This document shows positions 35,009 to 43,533 of a stretch of DNA of 64,000 nt, piece after piece. The translations under genes and the position numbers were made by a program. The notes below the pieces were generated by a model. That model worked only from the letters and a program-made list of their open reading frames with translations, did no database searches and was not told the DNA's origin. The stretch is from Comamonas composti DSM 21721. GTDB taxonomy: Bacteria; Pseudomonadota; Gammaproteobacteria; Burkholderiales; Burkholderiaceae_C. The stretch's first letter is position 1; each line of letters begins with the position of its first letter. Location: positions 1 to 64,000 of the forward strand of contig NZ_AUCQ01000029.1 in the NCBI RefSeq assembly GCF_000429845.1. The letters run 5' to 3'.

Positions 35009-36151
35009 ATGACAATGGAAAGAGATCAGGCCAGCAAGTTCATCAACGATTTGCTCAAGCTCATGGTCAGCCGCAACGGCAGCGACCTCTTCATCACGGC
35101 AGAGTTTCCGCCGGCCATCAAGATCGACGGCAAGGTGACCAAGGTCTCGCCCCAGCCGCTCACGGGCGCGCATACGCTGACGCTGGCGCGCTCCATCATG
35201 AGCGACAAGCAGGTGGCCGACTTCGAGCGCACCAAGGAATGCAACTTTGCGATCTCCCCGGCCGGCCTGGGGCGCTTTCGTGTGAACGCCTTCATGCAGC
35301 AGGGCCGCGTGGGCATGGTGCTGCGTACCATCCCCACCACCCTGCCCACCATCGACAGTCTGGGCCTGCCCCAAGTCCTCAAGGATACGGCCATGACCAA
35401 GCGCGGCCTGTGCATTCTGGTCGGCGCCACGGGCTCGGGCAAGTCCACCACCCTCGCCGCCCTCGTGGACTGGCGCAATGAAAACTCCTACGGCCACATC
35501 GTCACCGTGGAGGACCCCATAGAGTTCGTGCACCCGCACAAGAACTGCGTGGTCACGCAGCGCGAGGTCGGCCTGGACACCGACAGCTGGGAAGCCGCAC
35601 TCAAGAACTCGCTGCGCCAGGCGCCGGACGTGATTCTCATGGGCGAGATCCGCGACCGCGAGACCATGGAGCATGCGATTGCCTTCTCGGAAACCGGCCA
35701 CCTTTGCATGGCCACGCTGCACGCCAACAGCGCCAACCAGGCGCTGGACCGCATTCTCAACTTCTTCCCCGAGGAAAAGCGCGCGCAGCTGCTCATGGAC
35801 TTGTCGCTCAACCTGCGCGCCATGATCTCGCAGCGCCTGATCCCCAAGCAGAACGCGCGGGGCCGCGTGGCCGCCATCGAGGTCATGCTCAACTCCCCGC
35901 TGATTGCGGATCTGATCTTCAAGGGCGAAGTCCCCGAGATCAAGGAGATCATGAAGAAAAGCCGCAACATCGGCATGCAGACCTTCGACCAGTCGCTGTT
36001 CGACCTCTTCGAGTCCAACCTCATCACCTATGAGGATGCACTGCGCAATGCCGACTCGGTCAACGATCTGCGGCTGCAGATCAAGCTCTCCAGCCAGCGC
36101 GCCAAGTCGCAGGACCTGGCCGCAGGCACCGAGCACTTCGCCATCGTCTAA
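35009..36151 (+). CDS. pilU: PilT-like pilus ATPase PilU
   Basis: 380 residues, about 30 longer than PilT, as is usual for PilU. Walker A GATGSGKSTTLAALV (about 139), HIVTVEDPIEFVHPHKNC, ILMGEIRDRETMEHAI and AFSETGHLCMATLHANSANQ. PilU works with PilT during retraction. The ATG at 35009 lies only two bases after GGAG; a second in-frame ATG at 35015 has better spacing and could be the true start. Confidence 0.96.
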   Translation: MTMERDQASKFINDLLKLMVSRNGSDLFITAEFPPAIKIDGKVTKVSPQPLTGAHTLTLARSIMSDKQVADFERTKECNFAISPAGLGRFRVNAFMQQGRVGMVLRTIPTTLPTIDSLGLPQVLKDTAMTKRGLCILVGATGSGKSTTLAALVDWRNENSYGHIVTVEDPIEFVHPHKNCVVTQREVGLDTDSWEAALKNSLRQAPDVILMGEIRDRETMEHAIAFSETGHLCMATLHANSANQALDRILNFFPEEKRAQLLMDLSLNLRAMISQRLIPKQNARGRVAAIEVMLNSPLIADLIFKGEVPEIKEIMKKSRNIGMQTFDQSLFDLFESNLITYEDALRNADSVNDLRLQIKLSSQRAKSQDLAAGTEHFAIV

Positions 36152-36174
36152 CCCCATTCTTCGCCCAGCACTCC

Positions 36175-37089
36175 ATGCCCACGCCTTCCATCGCCGCGCG
36201 CGACTACGACTCCACTCCTCCCATGACGCTGGCCTTTCTGGGCCTGGGCGTCATGGGCTACCCCATGGCCGGCCACCTGTCTGCGGCCGGCCACAAGGTC
36301 ACGGTCTACAACCGCACCGAGGCCAAGGCCCGTCTCTGGTGCGAGGAGTTTGGCAGCCAGACCCGGCATGCAGCCACGCCGCGCGAGGCCGTGCAGGGCG
36401 CACAGCTGGTCTTTTGCTGCGTGGGCAATGACGACGACCTGCGCTCCGTGGTGCTCGGCGAGAACGGCGCTTTTGCGGGCATGCAGCCAGGAGCCGTCTT
36501 CGTGGACCATACGACGGCCTCCGCCGAGGTCGCGCGCGAGCTTGATGCCCAGGCCCGCGCGCTGAAGCTGCACTTCGTGGATGCGCCCGTCTCGGGCGGC
36601 CAGGCCGGTGCCCAGAATGGGCGGCTCACCGTGATGTGCGGCGGCAGCGAGGCGGCCTTCGCAAGCATGCGTCCCGTGGCCATGCATTTCTCCCAGGCCT
36701 GCACGCTCATGGGCGAGAGCGGCGCCGGCCAGTTGACCAAGATGGTCAACCAGATCTGCATTGCAGGTTTGGTCCAGGCCCTGTCCGAAGCCGTGGCTTT
36801 CGGCCAGCGCGCAGGCCTGGACATGGGCCAGGTGCTCGACGTCATAGGCAAGGGCGCGGCCCAGAGCTGGCAGATGGACAACCGCGGCAAGACCATGGTG
36901 GAAGGCAGGTTCGACTTCGGCTTTGCCGTGGACTGGATGCGCAAGGATCTGGGCCTGGTCCTGGCCGAAGCCCAGCGCAACGGCGCGCGCCTGCCGGTCA
37001 CGGCCCTGGTCGACCAGTTCTATGCGGATGTGCAGCAACTGGGCGGCCGCCGCTGGGATACGTCGAGCCTGATCAAGCGGTTGGAATAA
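36175..37089 (+). CDS. 3-hydroxyisobutyrate-dehydrogenase-family NAD(P)-dependent oxidoreductase
   Basis: 304 residues (288 if it starts at 36223, directly before the Rossmann fold). NAD(P)-binding GLGVMGYPMAGHL, the substrate loop FVDAPVSGGQAGAQNGRL and the catalytic lysine in GQLTKMVNQICIAG are present. Family members oxidise or reduce beta-hydroxyacids such as 3-hydroxyisobutyrate or tartronate semialdehyde. It follows pilU by 23 bp but has no evident pilus role. Its stop is followed at once by the tandem repeat array. Confidence 0.9.
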   Translation: MPTPSIAARDYDSTPPMTLAFLGLGVMGYPMAGHLSAAGHKVTVYNRTEAKARLWCEEFGSQTRHAATPREAVQGAQLVFCCVGNDDDLRSVVLGENGAFAGMQPGAVFVDHTTASAEVARELDAQARALKLHFVDAPVSGGQAGAQNGRLTVMCGGSEAAFASMRPVAMHFSQACTLMGESGAGQLTKMVNQICIAGLVQALSEAVAFGQRAGLDMGQVLDVIGKGAAQSWQMDNRGKTMVEGRFDFGFAVDWMRKDLGLVLAEAQRNGARLPVTALVDQFYADVQQLGGRRWDTSSLIKRLE

Positions 37090-37096
37090 ACGTCCC

Positions 37097-37505
37097 CCCC
37101 TGAGGCGCTGAAGCGCCTTCCCCCTCTCTCTGCGGGAGGGGGACGATGCCCTCGCTGCGGGGCGGCCCTTGCTCGGCATCCCTGGCGTCTGGCCATGCCA
37201 GTCTCAAACAGCGTGCACGATGCTGCGCGCTTTGGGAGAAGAGGAGGCTGTGACCCCTGAGGCGCTGACGCGCCTTCCCCCTCTCTCTGCAGGAGGGGGC
37301 GATGCCCTCGCTGCGGGGCGGCCCTTGCTCGGCATCCCTGGCGTCTGGCCATGCCAGTCTCAAACAGCGTGCACGATGCTGCGCGCTTTGGGAGAAGACG
37401 AGGCTGTGACCCCTGAGGCGCTGACGCGCCTTCCCCCTCTCTCTGCAGGAGGGCGCGATGCCCTCGCTGTGGGACGGCCCTTGCTCGACATCCCAGGCGT
37501 CTGAC
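37097..37505. repeat. three tandem copies of a ~156-bp CCCTGA-type repeat
   Basis: Copies start at 37097, 37254 and 37410 (periods 157 and 156), each opening CCCCTGAGGCGCTG, followed by GCGCCTTCCCCCTCTCTCTG and GATGCCCTCGCTG. The first two are near-identical including their 3' parts (CAAACAGCGTGCACGATGCT); the third decays after 37490. No open frame is convincing. Relatives lie at 5866, 6400, 25051, 28455 and 57169. Confidence 0.85.
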
Positions 37506-37585
37506 CGCGCCAATCTCTGCGCTGTGAGCGGCTTGCTGTCCTGGATTCAGACCCGACCCGTTTGAAACACTGTGCACCACGCAAT

Positions 37586-37616
37586 AAAAAACCGGAATCT
37601 GGTTCCGGCTTTTTTA
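37586..37616. terminator. bidirectional rho-independent terminator
   Basis: CCGGAA (37592-37597), loop TCTGG, TTCCGG (37603-37608), flanked by A6 on the left and T6 on the right. It can serve dolP on the minus strand and anything coming from pilU/dehydrogenase on the plus strand. The remaining bases from 37506 to 37585 show no gene. Confidence 0.85.
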
Positions 37617-37630
37617 CTGTGTTCCATCTG

Positions 37631-38290
37631 CTACTGCTGCGGCGCGGTGCTGGCCTCTTCGTCGCGGGTCTCGGCAGCGGACTGGGGACGCATGCGTGCC
37701 ATCTCCTCCTCGGAGATGACTTCCAGAACGCGCACCACCTTGGTCACGTCGTTGACCCCGCGCGCAATCTCGGCCCCGCGCTTGGCTTCACGCGGCGTGA
37801 CGATGCCCATGAGATAGACCACCTTGGCCTCGGTCACGACCTTGAATGCCGAGGCCTGTATGTCCTTGGCATTGAGCAGGCTGGCCTTGACCTGGGTCGT
37901 GATCATGCTGTCCTTGGAGCGCTGGCTGAGCGTGGACGTGAAGGGCGCGACCACGATCTCGTTGTACACATTGAGCACCGTGGACTGCTCGCGCACCAGG
38001 CGCTCTATGGTCTGGCGATCGGCCTCGTTGCCGGCCTCGCCCGTCAGCAACACCTGGCGGTTATAGCTGGTGACGTTGATGTGCGCCTTGTTGCCTATGA
38101 CTTCGCCTATGCGGTTGCCGGCACGCAGCTCTATGCCCTCATCCTCGATCTGGGTTCCGGTCGTGCGCCGGTCCACAGCCGACATGCCGGCCATCACGGC
38201 GCCACCGCCCACCAGGGCCACGCATCCCGACAGCAACGGCCCCAGCAAGGCCGCGGCAAGAATGGGGGCAACAGTCCAACGCAAGTTCAT
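37631..38290 (-). CDS. dolP: BON-domain outer-membrane lipoprotein (DolP/YraP)
   Basis: 219 residues. A lipoprotein signal peptide ends LLSGC with Cys23. Two BON domains follow (about 70-130 and 140-200: HINVTSYNRQVLLTGEAGNE and VVYLMGIVTPREAKRGAEIA). The C-terminus is polar. In E. coli DolP binds anionic phospholipid at the division site and supports envelope integrity. The gene overlaps diaA by 4 bp, and yraN lies upstream, reproducing the E. coli yraN-diaA-dolP order. A strong terminator follows. Confidence 0.92.
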   Translation of the reverse strand: MNLRWTVAPILAAALLGPLLSGCVALVGGGAVMAGMSAVDRRTTGTQIEDEGIELRAGNRIGEVIGNKAHINVTSYNRQVLLTGEAGNEADRQTIERLVREQSTVLNVYNEIVVAPFTSTLSQRSKDSMITTQVKASLLNAKDIQASAFKVVTEAKVVYLMGIVTPREAKRGAEIARGVNDVTKVVRVLEVISEEEMARMRPQSAAETRDEEASTAPQQ

Positions 38291-38895
38291 AAAGGCATCT
38301 CCTGGTCACCAAGCAGCTGGGCATCCACGCCGTCGCAAAGACAGTGCAGCACCAGCGTATGGGTTTCACGTACGCGTGCTGCACGGTCATGCGGCACGCA
38401 GATCAAGACATCGGTTTCGCGCACGCGCGCAGCCAGGGCGCCGCCCGTGCGTCCGCTGAGCACCACGACCATCATGTCGCGCTCATGGGCTGCATCCACG
38501 GCCTCCAGCACCGCCACATCGTTGCCGCTGACGGACATGGTGAGCAGCAGATCGCCAGGCTGGCCTAGAGCCCGCACCTGACGCGCCAGGTATTGCGTGG
38601 CGTTGCCGCCCGAGCCCGTGGCACCGACCGTGCCCAGCAGCCCGCCTTCGCAGGCCAGGGCCAGCGCGGCAAGCTCGGGCCGATCACGCTCGAAGCCCGC
38701 AACGCAAAGCGAGGCGAACAACTGGGCATCGCTGGCCGAAGCACCTGCGCCGCAGGCCAGAACCTTGCCGCCGCTAGTCACGCAGGCCAGCATGGCCTGC
38801 ACTGCGCTGCCTATCGGCTGACTCAGTGCCTGCGAAGCCTGGTATTTGAGGTCGGCGCTATCGATGAAGTGCTGTTGTATACGTTGCTCAAGCAT
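38287..38895 (-). CDS. diaA: SIS-domain protein DiaA/GmhA-like
   Basis: 202 residues. One sugar-isomerase (SIS) domain: GGKVLACGAGASASDAQLFAS, LLTMSVSGNDVAVLEAVDAA and VVVLSGRTGGALA. The closest families are DiaA (a tetramer that binds DnaA and helps initiation) and GmhA (phosphoheptose isomerase). The position between yraN and dolP favours DiaA. Start MLEQRIQQHFIDSADLKYQ at 38895 gives the normal length. It overlaps dolP by 4 bp. Confidence 0.85.
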   Translation of the reverse strand: MLEQRIQQHFIDSADLKYQASQALSQPIGSAVQAMLACVTSGGKVLACGAGASASDAQLFASLCVAGFERDRPELAALALACEGGLLGTVGATGSGGNATQYLARQVRALGQPGDLLLTMSVSGNDVAVLEAVDAAHERDMMVVVLSGRTGGALAARVRETDVLICVPHDRAARVRETHTLVLHCLCDGVDAQLLGDQEMPL

Positions 38896-38993
38896 GGAGG
38901 CCCGATGATAACTGCGCGGCTGCGCGCATTGCGCGGAGAAGCCTTTTTTACCATTGATACAGCCAGGCATCACCTGCCGCTTGTTGCGTCAGC

Positions 38994-39446
38994 TCAGCCC
39001 GGCGCATCAAAGGCCGCAGGCAGCCACTGCAGGCCTGGCGATTGTCCGAGCACAGCAGCGGGCTCGACCAGCACCACGTCAAAACGGCATGGTGGAGGCG
39101 CGCCATAGCGCAGCAGGAAGTGCCTGGCCGCGAACACGATGCGCTGGCGCTTGAGCGCCCCTATGCTCGCACCTGCGCCGCCATAGTCCCGGCCGCTGCG
39201 GCTGCGGACCTCGACAAAGATCAGGCAGCCATCGCGGTCGCGCAAAATCAGGTCGATCTCGCCACCGCCCCGCCCTGGCGTCCGATAATTGCGCTCGACC
39301 AGGCGCAGGCCTGCCGCCACAAGATGCGCCAGCGCCAGCTCTTCGGCCTGCTGTCCTCTGTCACGGCTTGTCTGGCGGCCAGGCCCCGGCTGCGCTGCGC
39401 TGCCGCCCTTCGCCCCGACTGCCGGCTTTTTCGCAAGGAAACCCAT
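38994..39446 (-). CDS. YraN/UPF0102 nuclease-fold protein
   Basis: 150 residues. An endonuclease-like core has GQQAEELALAHLVAAGLRLV, NYRTPGRGGGEIDLILRD and LIFVEVRSRSGRDYGGAGAS, carrying the E, D and E-x-K-like (EVR here) pattern of the family. The N-terminal 35 residues are low complexity. Its role is unknown, with a suspected nucleic-acid link. The ATG at 39446 is shared with the TTG start of the divergent rsmI gene (1-bp overlap). It is followed by diaA after 98 bp. Confidence 0.88.
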   Translation of the reverse strand: MGFLAKKPAVGAKGGSAAQPGPGRQTSRDRGQQAEELALAHLVAAGLRLVERNYRTPGRGGGEIDLILRDRDGCLIFVEVRSRSGRDYGGAGASIGALKRQRIVFAARHFLLRYGAPPPCRFDVVLVEPAAVLGQSPGLQWLPAAFDAPG

Positions 39447-40363
39447 TGAGCACCTCTTTTGCTTTGGCTTTGGAAGCCGCCAGAAACGCCGCCGCCCAGC
39501 AGCATTATCCCCAGGGCGCACTCTATGTGGTCGCGACGCCCATCGGCAATCTGGCCGACATCAGCCTGCGCGCTCTGCATGTGCTGCAACTCGTGGACTG
39601 CATCGCCTGTGAGGACACGCGCCACACCCAGGGCCTGCTGCGCAGCTACGGGCTGGAGCGTCCTGGCAGCCAGTTGCTGGCCGTGCACCAGCACAACGAG
39701 GCCCAGGCCGCGCAGCAGCTCATTGCCCGGCTTCAGCAGGGCCAGCGCATCGCCTATGTGAGCGATGCCGGAACCCCCGGCGTCAGCGATCCGGGTGCGC
39801 GGCTTTGTGCCGCCGTGCAGGCTTCGGGCCTGCGCTGCATACCGCTCCCCGGGGCCTCCAGCATCACCGCAGCCATCAGCGTGGCCGGGGCCGTGGCACC
39901 TGCGCATTCGGCCGAGGGCTTTGTCTTCCAGGGCTTTCTGCCCACCAAGAGCGCCGAGCGCCAGGCCGCCGTGCAGCGCCTGGCAGCCGAGCCGCGCTGC
40001 ACCGTGCTGCTCGAAGCTCCGCACCGCATCGCCGATCTGGCAACGGCCCTTGCCACCCTCGCACAGCGCCCGGTCACGCTGGCACGCGAGATCAGCAAGC
40101 AGTTCGAGGAGATCGCCACCATGCCGGCCTGCGAGCTGTACGCCTGGCTTCAGGCCCAGCCCCAACGCAGCAAGGGCGAGTTTGCCGTGGTGCTGCACCC
40201 CGTGGCCGTGCAAGGCGATGAGGGCCAGGGCCTGCAGGTGCTGCGCCTGCTGCTGGCCGAGCTGCCGACCAAGCCGGCCGTGCGCCTGGCCGCCGAGATC
40301 ACGGGCATGCCGCGCAACCAGCTCTACGATGCCGCACTGGCCTTGAAGCAGGCCGAGGAGTAG
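39446..40363 (+). CDS. rsmI: 16S rRNA 2'-O-methyltransferase RsmI
   Basis: 305 residues from a TTG start with AAGGAA 5-6 bases upstream; an ATG at 39368 would extend into the yraN coding region. YVVATPIGNLADISLRALHVL, VDCIACEDTRHTQGLL, AYVSDAGTPGVSDPGARL and FVFQGFLPTKSAERQA are tetrapyrrole-methylase-fold RsmI motifs. It methylates the ribose of C1402 in 16S rRNA. It is back to back with yraN, as rsmI (yraL) neighbours yraN in enteric genomes. Confidence 0.93.
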   Translation: MSTSFALALEAARNAAAQQHYPQGALYVVATPIGNLADISLRALHVLQLVDCIACEDTRHTQGLLRSYGLERPGSQLLAVHQHNEAQAAQQLIARLQQGQRIAYVSDAGTPGVSDPGARLCAAVQASGLRCIPLPGASSITAAISVAGAVAPAHSAEGFVFQGFLPTKSAERQAAVQRLAAEPRCTVLLEAPHRIADLATALATLAQRPVTLAREISKQFEEIATMPACELYAWLQAQPQRSKGEFAVVLHPVAVQGDEGQGLQVLRLLLAELPTKPAVRLAAEITGMPRNQLYDAALALKQAEE

Positions 40364-40382
40364 CGCCCACGGGCCGGAGACA

Positions 40383-41642
40383 TCAGGCGCAGGCCAGGCC
40401 CGATGCGACGCCGCCAAACAGGTCGCCTTCGATCTGGGGAACACCGGGAAAGCTTTGTTGCAGGACCTCGCGCAGCGTGCGCAGCGCCGAGGAGCCGCCC
40501 GTGAGGTAGATCGCATCCAGGGCCTGAGGTCTGGCACCGGCCAGGCGCACGCACTCCAGCGCGCAAGCCACGACCTGCCCCAGCAGTGCCTGCAATTGCG
40601 TGTGCAGGATGGGCGCAGAAACCAGGGCCTGCAGGCCCGGCTCCAGCCAGGTCAGATCCACAGGCGCATCTGCATGCAGTGAAGAAGCCTGGATCTTGGC
40701 CTGCTCCACGGCATCGGCCAGCCTGTGACCCTCACGCTGCTCCAGCACGGCCATCAGCCGGCGGTGCAGGCGCGCGTCCGCATAGTCGCTGCGCAGCGCA
40801 CGCGCATCGGCCAGGGCCTTGGGCGCATACAGCCACTGGATCAGATGCCAGGTCGAGAGATCGAAGAACACGCGACTGGGCACCTCGCGCCCGCTGGATC
40901 CCGTGTGCCGGTAGCCGAGCAAGGGCATGACCTGGGCCAGGTTCAGCCGCTGATCGAAGTCCGTGCCGCCGATGTGCACGCCGCTGGTCGCGAGGATGTC
41001 GCTGTGGCGCTCGGCCGCGCGCATGCGCTCGGGGCCAAGACGCACGACGGTGAAGTCCGAGGTGCCGCCGCCGATGTCCACGACCAGAACCAGGGCCTCG
41101 CGCTCCAGGCGCTGCTCGTAATCCAGGGCGGCCGCAATCGGTTCGAGCTGGAAATGCACTTCACCCAGGCCCGCCAAGCGGGCCGCTTCGGCCAGCGCCT
41201 GCTGGGCCTGGCCGTCGCGCTGCGGGTTGTCGTCCACGAAATGCACGGGCCGCCCGAGCACCACACGCTGCGGCAGGCGGCCATCGAGCGCCTCGCGCGC
41301 CCTGTCGGCCACGCGGCGCAGAAACATGCCGATCACGTCCTGGTAGCTGACGGGCCGGCCATGTACCGCCGTGCGCTCTTGCAGCAGCGCACTGCCCAGC
41401 AAGCTTTTGAGCGAGCGCATCAGCCGCCCGGGCTCGCCATCCAGATACTGAGCCATGGCATCGCGCCCGAAATGCGTGCCCTGCTCTTCGGCATGGAAGA
41501 ACAGGGCCGTGGGCATCACCCGCGCCTGCCCCTCCAGCGGCAAGAGCCGCGCCGGGCCCTGCTGCCCACGCCAGGCGGCAGCCGAATTGGAAGTGCCAAA
41601 GTCGATGCCCAGCGTACCGGGCGCATGCAAGGGATCAGCCAT
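40383..41642 (-). CDS. Hsp70-family protein, YegD-like
   Basis: 419 residues, only the nucleotide-binding half of Hsp70. GIDFGTSNSAAAW (phosphate 1), VDIGGGTSDFTVVRLG (phosphate 2) and YLTGGSSALRTLREVLQQ (adenosine) are present; the substrate-binding domain is missing, as in YegD. Its function is not known. It converges on rsmI with a 19-bp gap. On its upstream side is a dispersed palindrome, then a tRNA operon end. Confidence 0.88.
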   Translation of the reverse strand: MADPLHAPGTLGIDFGTSNSAAAWRGQQGPARLLPLEGQARVMPTALFFHAEEQGTHFGRDAMAQYLDGEPGRLMRSLKSLLGSALLQERTAVHGRPVSYQDVIGMFLRRVADRAREALDGRLPQRVVLGRPVHFVDDNPQRDGQAQQALAEAARLAGLGEVHFQLEPIAAALDYEQRLEREALVLVVDIGGGTSDFTVVRLGPERMRAAERHSDILATSGVHIGGTDFDQRLNLAQVMPLLGYRHTGSSGREVPSRVFFDLSTWHLIQWLYAPKALADARALRSDYADARLHRRLMAVLEQREGHRLADAVEQAKIQASSLHADAPVDLTWLEPGLQALVSAPILHTQLQALLGQVVACALECVRLAGARPQALDAIYLTGGSSALRTLREVLQQSFPGVPQIEGDLFGGVASGLACA

Positions 41643-41668
41643 GGTGGTGGGAACAGGGCAGCAGGTCT

Positions 41669-41763
41669 TTAAAAAAGTAGCTGCTACCGCTTGTCATACA
41701 AGGTTTTCAGATACAAAAGAAGCTGGAAACCTTATGCATAGAGCGCTAGCCGCTATTCTTTTG
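41669..41763. repeat. copy D of the ~95-bp dispersed palindromic element
   Basis: Left arm AAAAAAGTAGCTGCTACCGCT pairs imperfectly with right arm AGCGCTAGCCGCTATTCTTTT; inside, AGGTTTTCAG (41701) pairs imperfectly with CTGGAAACCT (41723). It lies in the spacer upstream of the Hsp70-like gene. Confidence 0.65.
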
Positions 41764-41799
41764 AGGAAAAGGAGAAGCAAAGATTTTTGCTAGCGTAAA

Positions 41800-41832
41800 T
41801 AAAAAACGCCCGCTGAGGACAGCGGGCGTTTT
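41800..41832 (-). terminator. terminator after the initiator tRNA
   Basis: On the minus strand ACGCCCGCT (41829-41821) pairs with AGCGGGCGT (41814-41806), then a run of T. It lies 9 bp beyond the tRNA 3' end and would close the rplQ-tRNA transcript. Confidence 0.88.
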
Positions 41833-41837
41833 CAACT

Positions 41838-41914
<77 letters not shown>

Positions 41915-41936
41915 GTAAGCTGGTATTGTAGCAGAT

Positions 41937-42320
41937 TTACTCGGCTGCCTGGGCAGCTTCTTCGGCGCGCTCGACCAGTTCCACATAGGCCATGGGAGCG
42001 TTGTCGCCCACGCGAAAGCCCATCTTCAGGATACGGGTGTAGCCACCGGGACGCTTGGCAAAGCGGGGGCCCAGTTCGTTGAACAGCTTGGTCACGCTGT
42101 CGCGGTCACGCAGGCGGTCGAAAGCCAGGCGGCGGTTGGCGACGGTGTCCACCTTGGCCAGGGTGATCATGGGCTCGATCACGCGGCGCAGTTCCTTGGC
42201 CTTGGGCAGCGTGGTCTTGATGGCCTCGTGCTCGATGAGCGAGTTCATCATGTTCTTCAGCATCGCCAGGCGGTGCGAAGTGGTGCGATTGAGTTTACGA
42301 AGGCCGTGACCGTGACGCAT
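41937..42320 (-). CDS. rplQ: 50S ribosomal protein L17
   Basis: 127 residues; [22 protein letters not shown] and [16 protein letters not shown] are standard. The acidic C-terminus ([12 protein letters not shown]) is slightly extended, as in betaproteobacteria. Last protein gene of the alpha operon, 22 bp before the initiator tRNA. Confidence 0.98.
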   Translation of the reverse strand: MRHGHGLRKLNRTTSHRLAMLKNMMNSLIEHEAIKTTLPKAKELRRVIEPMITLAKVDTVANRRLAFDRLRDRDSVTKLFNELGPRFAKRPGGYTRILKMGFRVGDNAPMAYVELVERAEEAAQAAE

Positions 42321-42348
42321 GGTGCTATTCCTTGATGTCTAAATTAAT

Positions 42349-42418
42349 TCGGGCAGCCGTATCAGGTACTGCCCGATGCACATGTGCTTTCGCCCAAAAG
42401 CGAAAGCCAGCGATTATA
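42349..42418 (-). other. two hairpins and a TATAAT in the rpoA-rplQ spacer
   Basis: TCGGGCAG (42349-42356) pairs with CTGCCCGA (42369-42376), and GCTTTCGC (42386-42393) with GCGAAAGC (42400-42407). A minus-strand TATAAT lies at 42413-42418, but no good -35 box is seen. It may be an attenuator, an mRNA-processing site or a weak internal promoter. Confidence 0.5.
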
Positions 42419-42422
42419 GCGC

Positions 42423-43421
42423 TTAGCGCTTTTCCAGGCCAGCGGGTGGCCAGTTTTCGAGCTTCATGCCCAGCGTGAGACCACGGGAAGCCAGAACTTC
42501 CTTGATCTCGTTGAGCGACTTGCGACCCAGGTTGGGGGTCTTGAGCAGCTCGTTCTCGGTACGCTGGATCAGGTCGCCGATGTAGTAGATGTTTTCCGCC
42601 TTGAGGCAGTTGGCCGAGCGAACCGTGAGTTCGAGCTCGTCCACAGGACGCAGCAAGATGGGGTCGAACGAGGTCGCGGCACCGCGGCTGCCCGAAGGTG
42701 CATCGAACACGCTGGCGATGTCGCCACCGTCGAGCTGGGCGAACACGGCCAGCTGCTCGACCAGGATCTTGGCGGAGGCGCGCACTGCGTCTTCGGCCGT
42801 GATCGAGCCATTGGTCTCGATTTCCACCACGAGCTTGTCGAGGTCGGTGCGCTGTTCCACGCGTGCCGATTCGACCGCATAGCTCACGCGCTTGACGGGC
42901 GAGAACGAAGCATCCAGCACGATGCGGCCGATGGACTTCGTGGACTCGTCGCCATAGCGGCGCACATTGCCCGGCACATAGCCACGGCCCTTTTCAACCT
43001 TGATCTGCATGTCCAGCTTGCCGCCTTGCGACAGGTTGGCGATGACATGATCGGGGTTGATGATTTCCACATCGTGCGGGGTCTGGATGTCACGCGCGGT
43101 GACCACGCCTTGACCATCCTTGCGCAGGGACAGGGTGACCTCATCACGGTTGTGCAGCTTGAACACCACGCCCTTGAGGTTCAACAGGATATTGACCACG
43201 TCTTCCTGAACACCGTCTATGGACGAGTACTCATGGAGCACACCGGCAATGGTCACTTCCGTCGCTGCGTAGCCCACCATCGACGAGAGCAGAACGCGGC
43301 GCAAGGCGTTGCCCAGAGTGTGGCCATAGCCACGCTCGAAGGGCTCGAGCACGACCTTGGCACGATTGTGGCCAAGCTGCTCGACATTGATTGTCTTGGG
43401 CTTTAGCAAATTGGTTTGCAT
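42423..43421 (-). CDS. rpoA: RNA polymerase alpha subunit
   Basis: 332 residues. The N-terminal assembly domain has [20 protein letters not shown] and [14 protein letters not shown]; the C-terminal domain, which binds UP-element DNA and activators, has DDLELTVR-like [18 protein letters not shown] and [18 protein letters not shown]. It sits between rpsD and rplQ as in most alpha operons. A branched RNA fold precedes it. Confidence 0.98.
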   Translation of the reverse strand: MQTNLLKPKTINVEQLGHNRAKVVLEPFERGYGHTLGNALRRVLLSSMVGYAATEVTIAGVLHEYSSIDGVQEDVVNILLNLKGVVFKLHNRDEVTLSLRKDGQGVVTARDIQTPHDVEIINPDHVIANLSQGGKLDMQIKVEKGRGYVPGNVRRYGDESTKSIGRIVLDASFSPVKRVSYAVESARVEQRTDLDKLVVEIETNGSITAEDAVRASAKILVEQLAVFAQLDGGDIASVFDAPSGSRGAATSFDPILLRPVDELELTVRSANCLKAENIYYIGDLIQRTENELLKTPNLGRKSLNEIKEVLASRGLTLGMKLENWPPAGLEKR

Positions 43422-43440
43422 GCAGACTTCCTCTCAATAC

Positions 43441-43502
43441 CCCCGGCTCGTTACACCGGTAAGGCTGGTGAAGCACCCCGGTGCGATGCCTCGTAGCCGG
43501 GG
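43441..43502 (-). other. three-way-junction RNA fold upstream of rpoA
   Basis: An outer stem pairs CCCCGGCT (43441-43448) with AGCCGGGG (43495-43502). It encloses two hairpins: CACC (43455-43458) with GGTG (43468-43471), and GCACC (43473-43477) with GGTGC (43480-43484). It ends about 20 nt before the rpoA ATG, leaving the GAGGAAG ribosome site free. A regulatory or protein-binding leader is likely. Confidence 0.6.
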
Positions 43503-43533
43503 AACGTTTTTACAGAAATGCCGCAGCTCAGGA

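Noticed and set aside
37020-37600. Open frames through the tandem repeats (Arg/Ala-rich repeated peptides)
   Set aside because: Three repeat units in a high-GC frame give peptide repeats automatically; no start signal and no family match.
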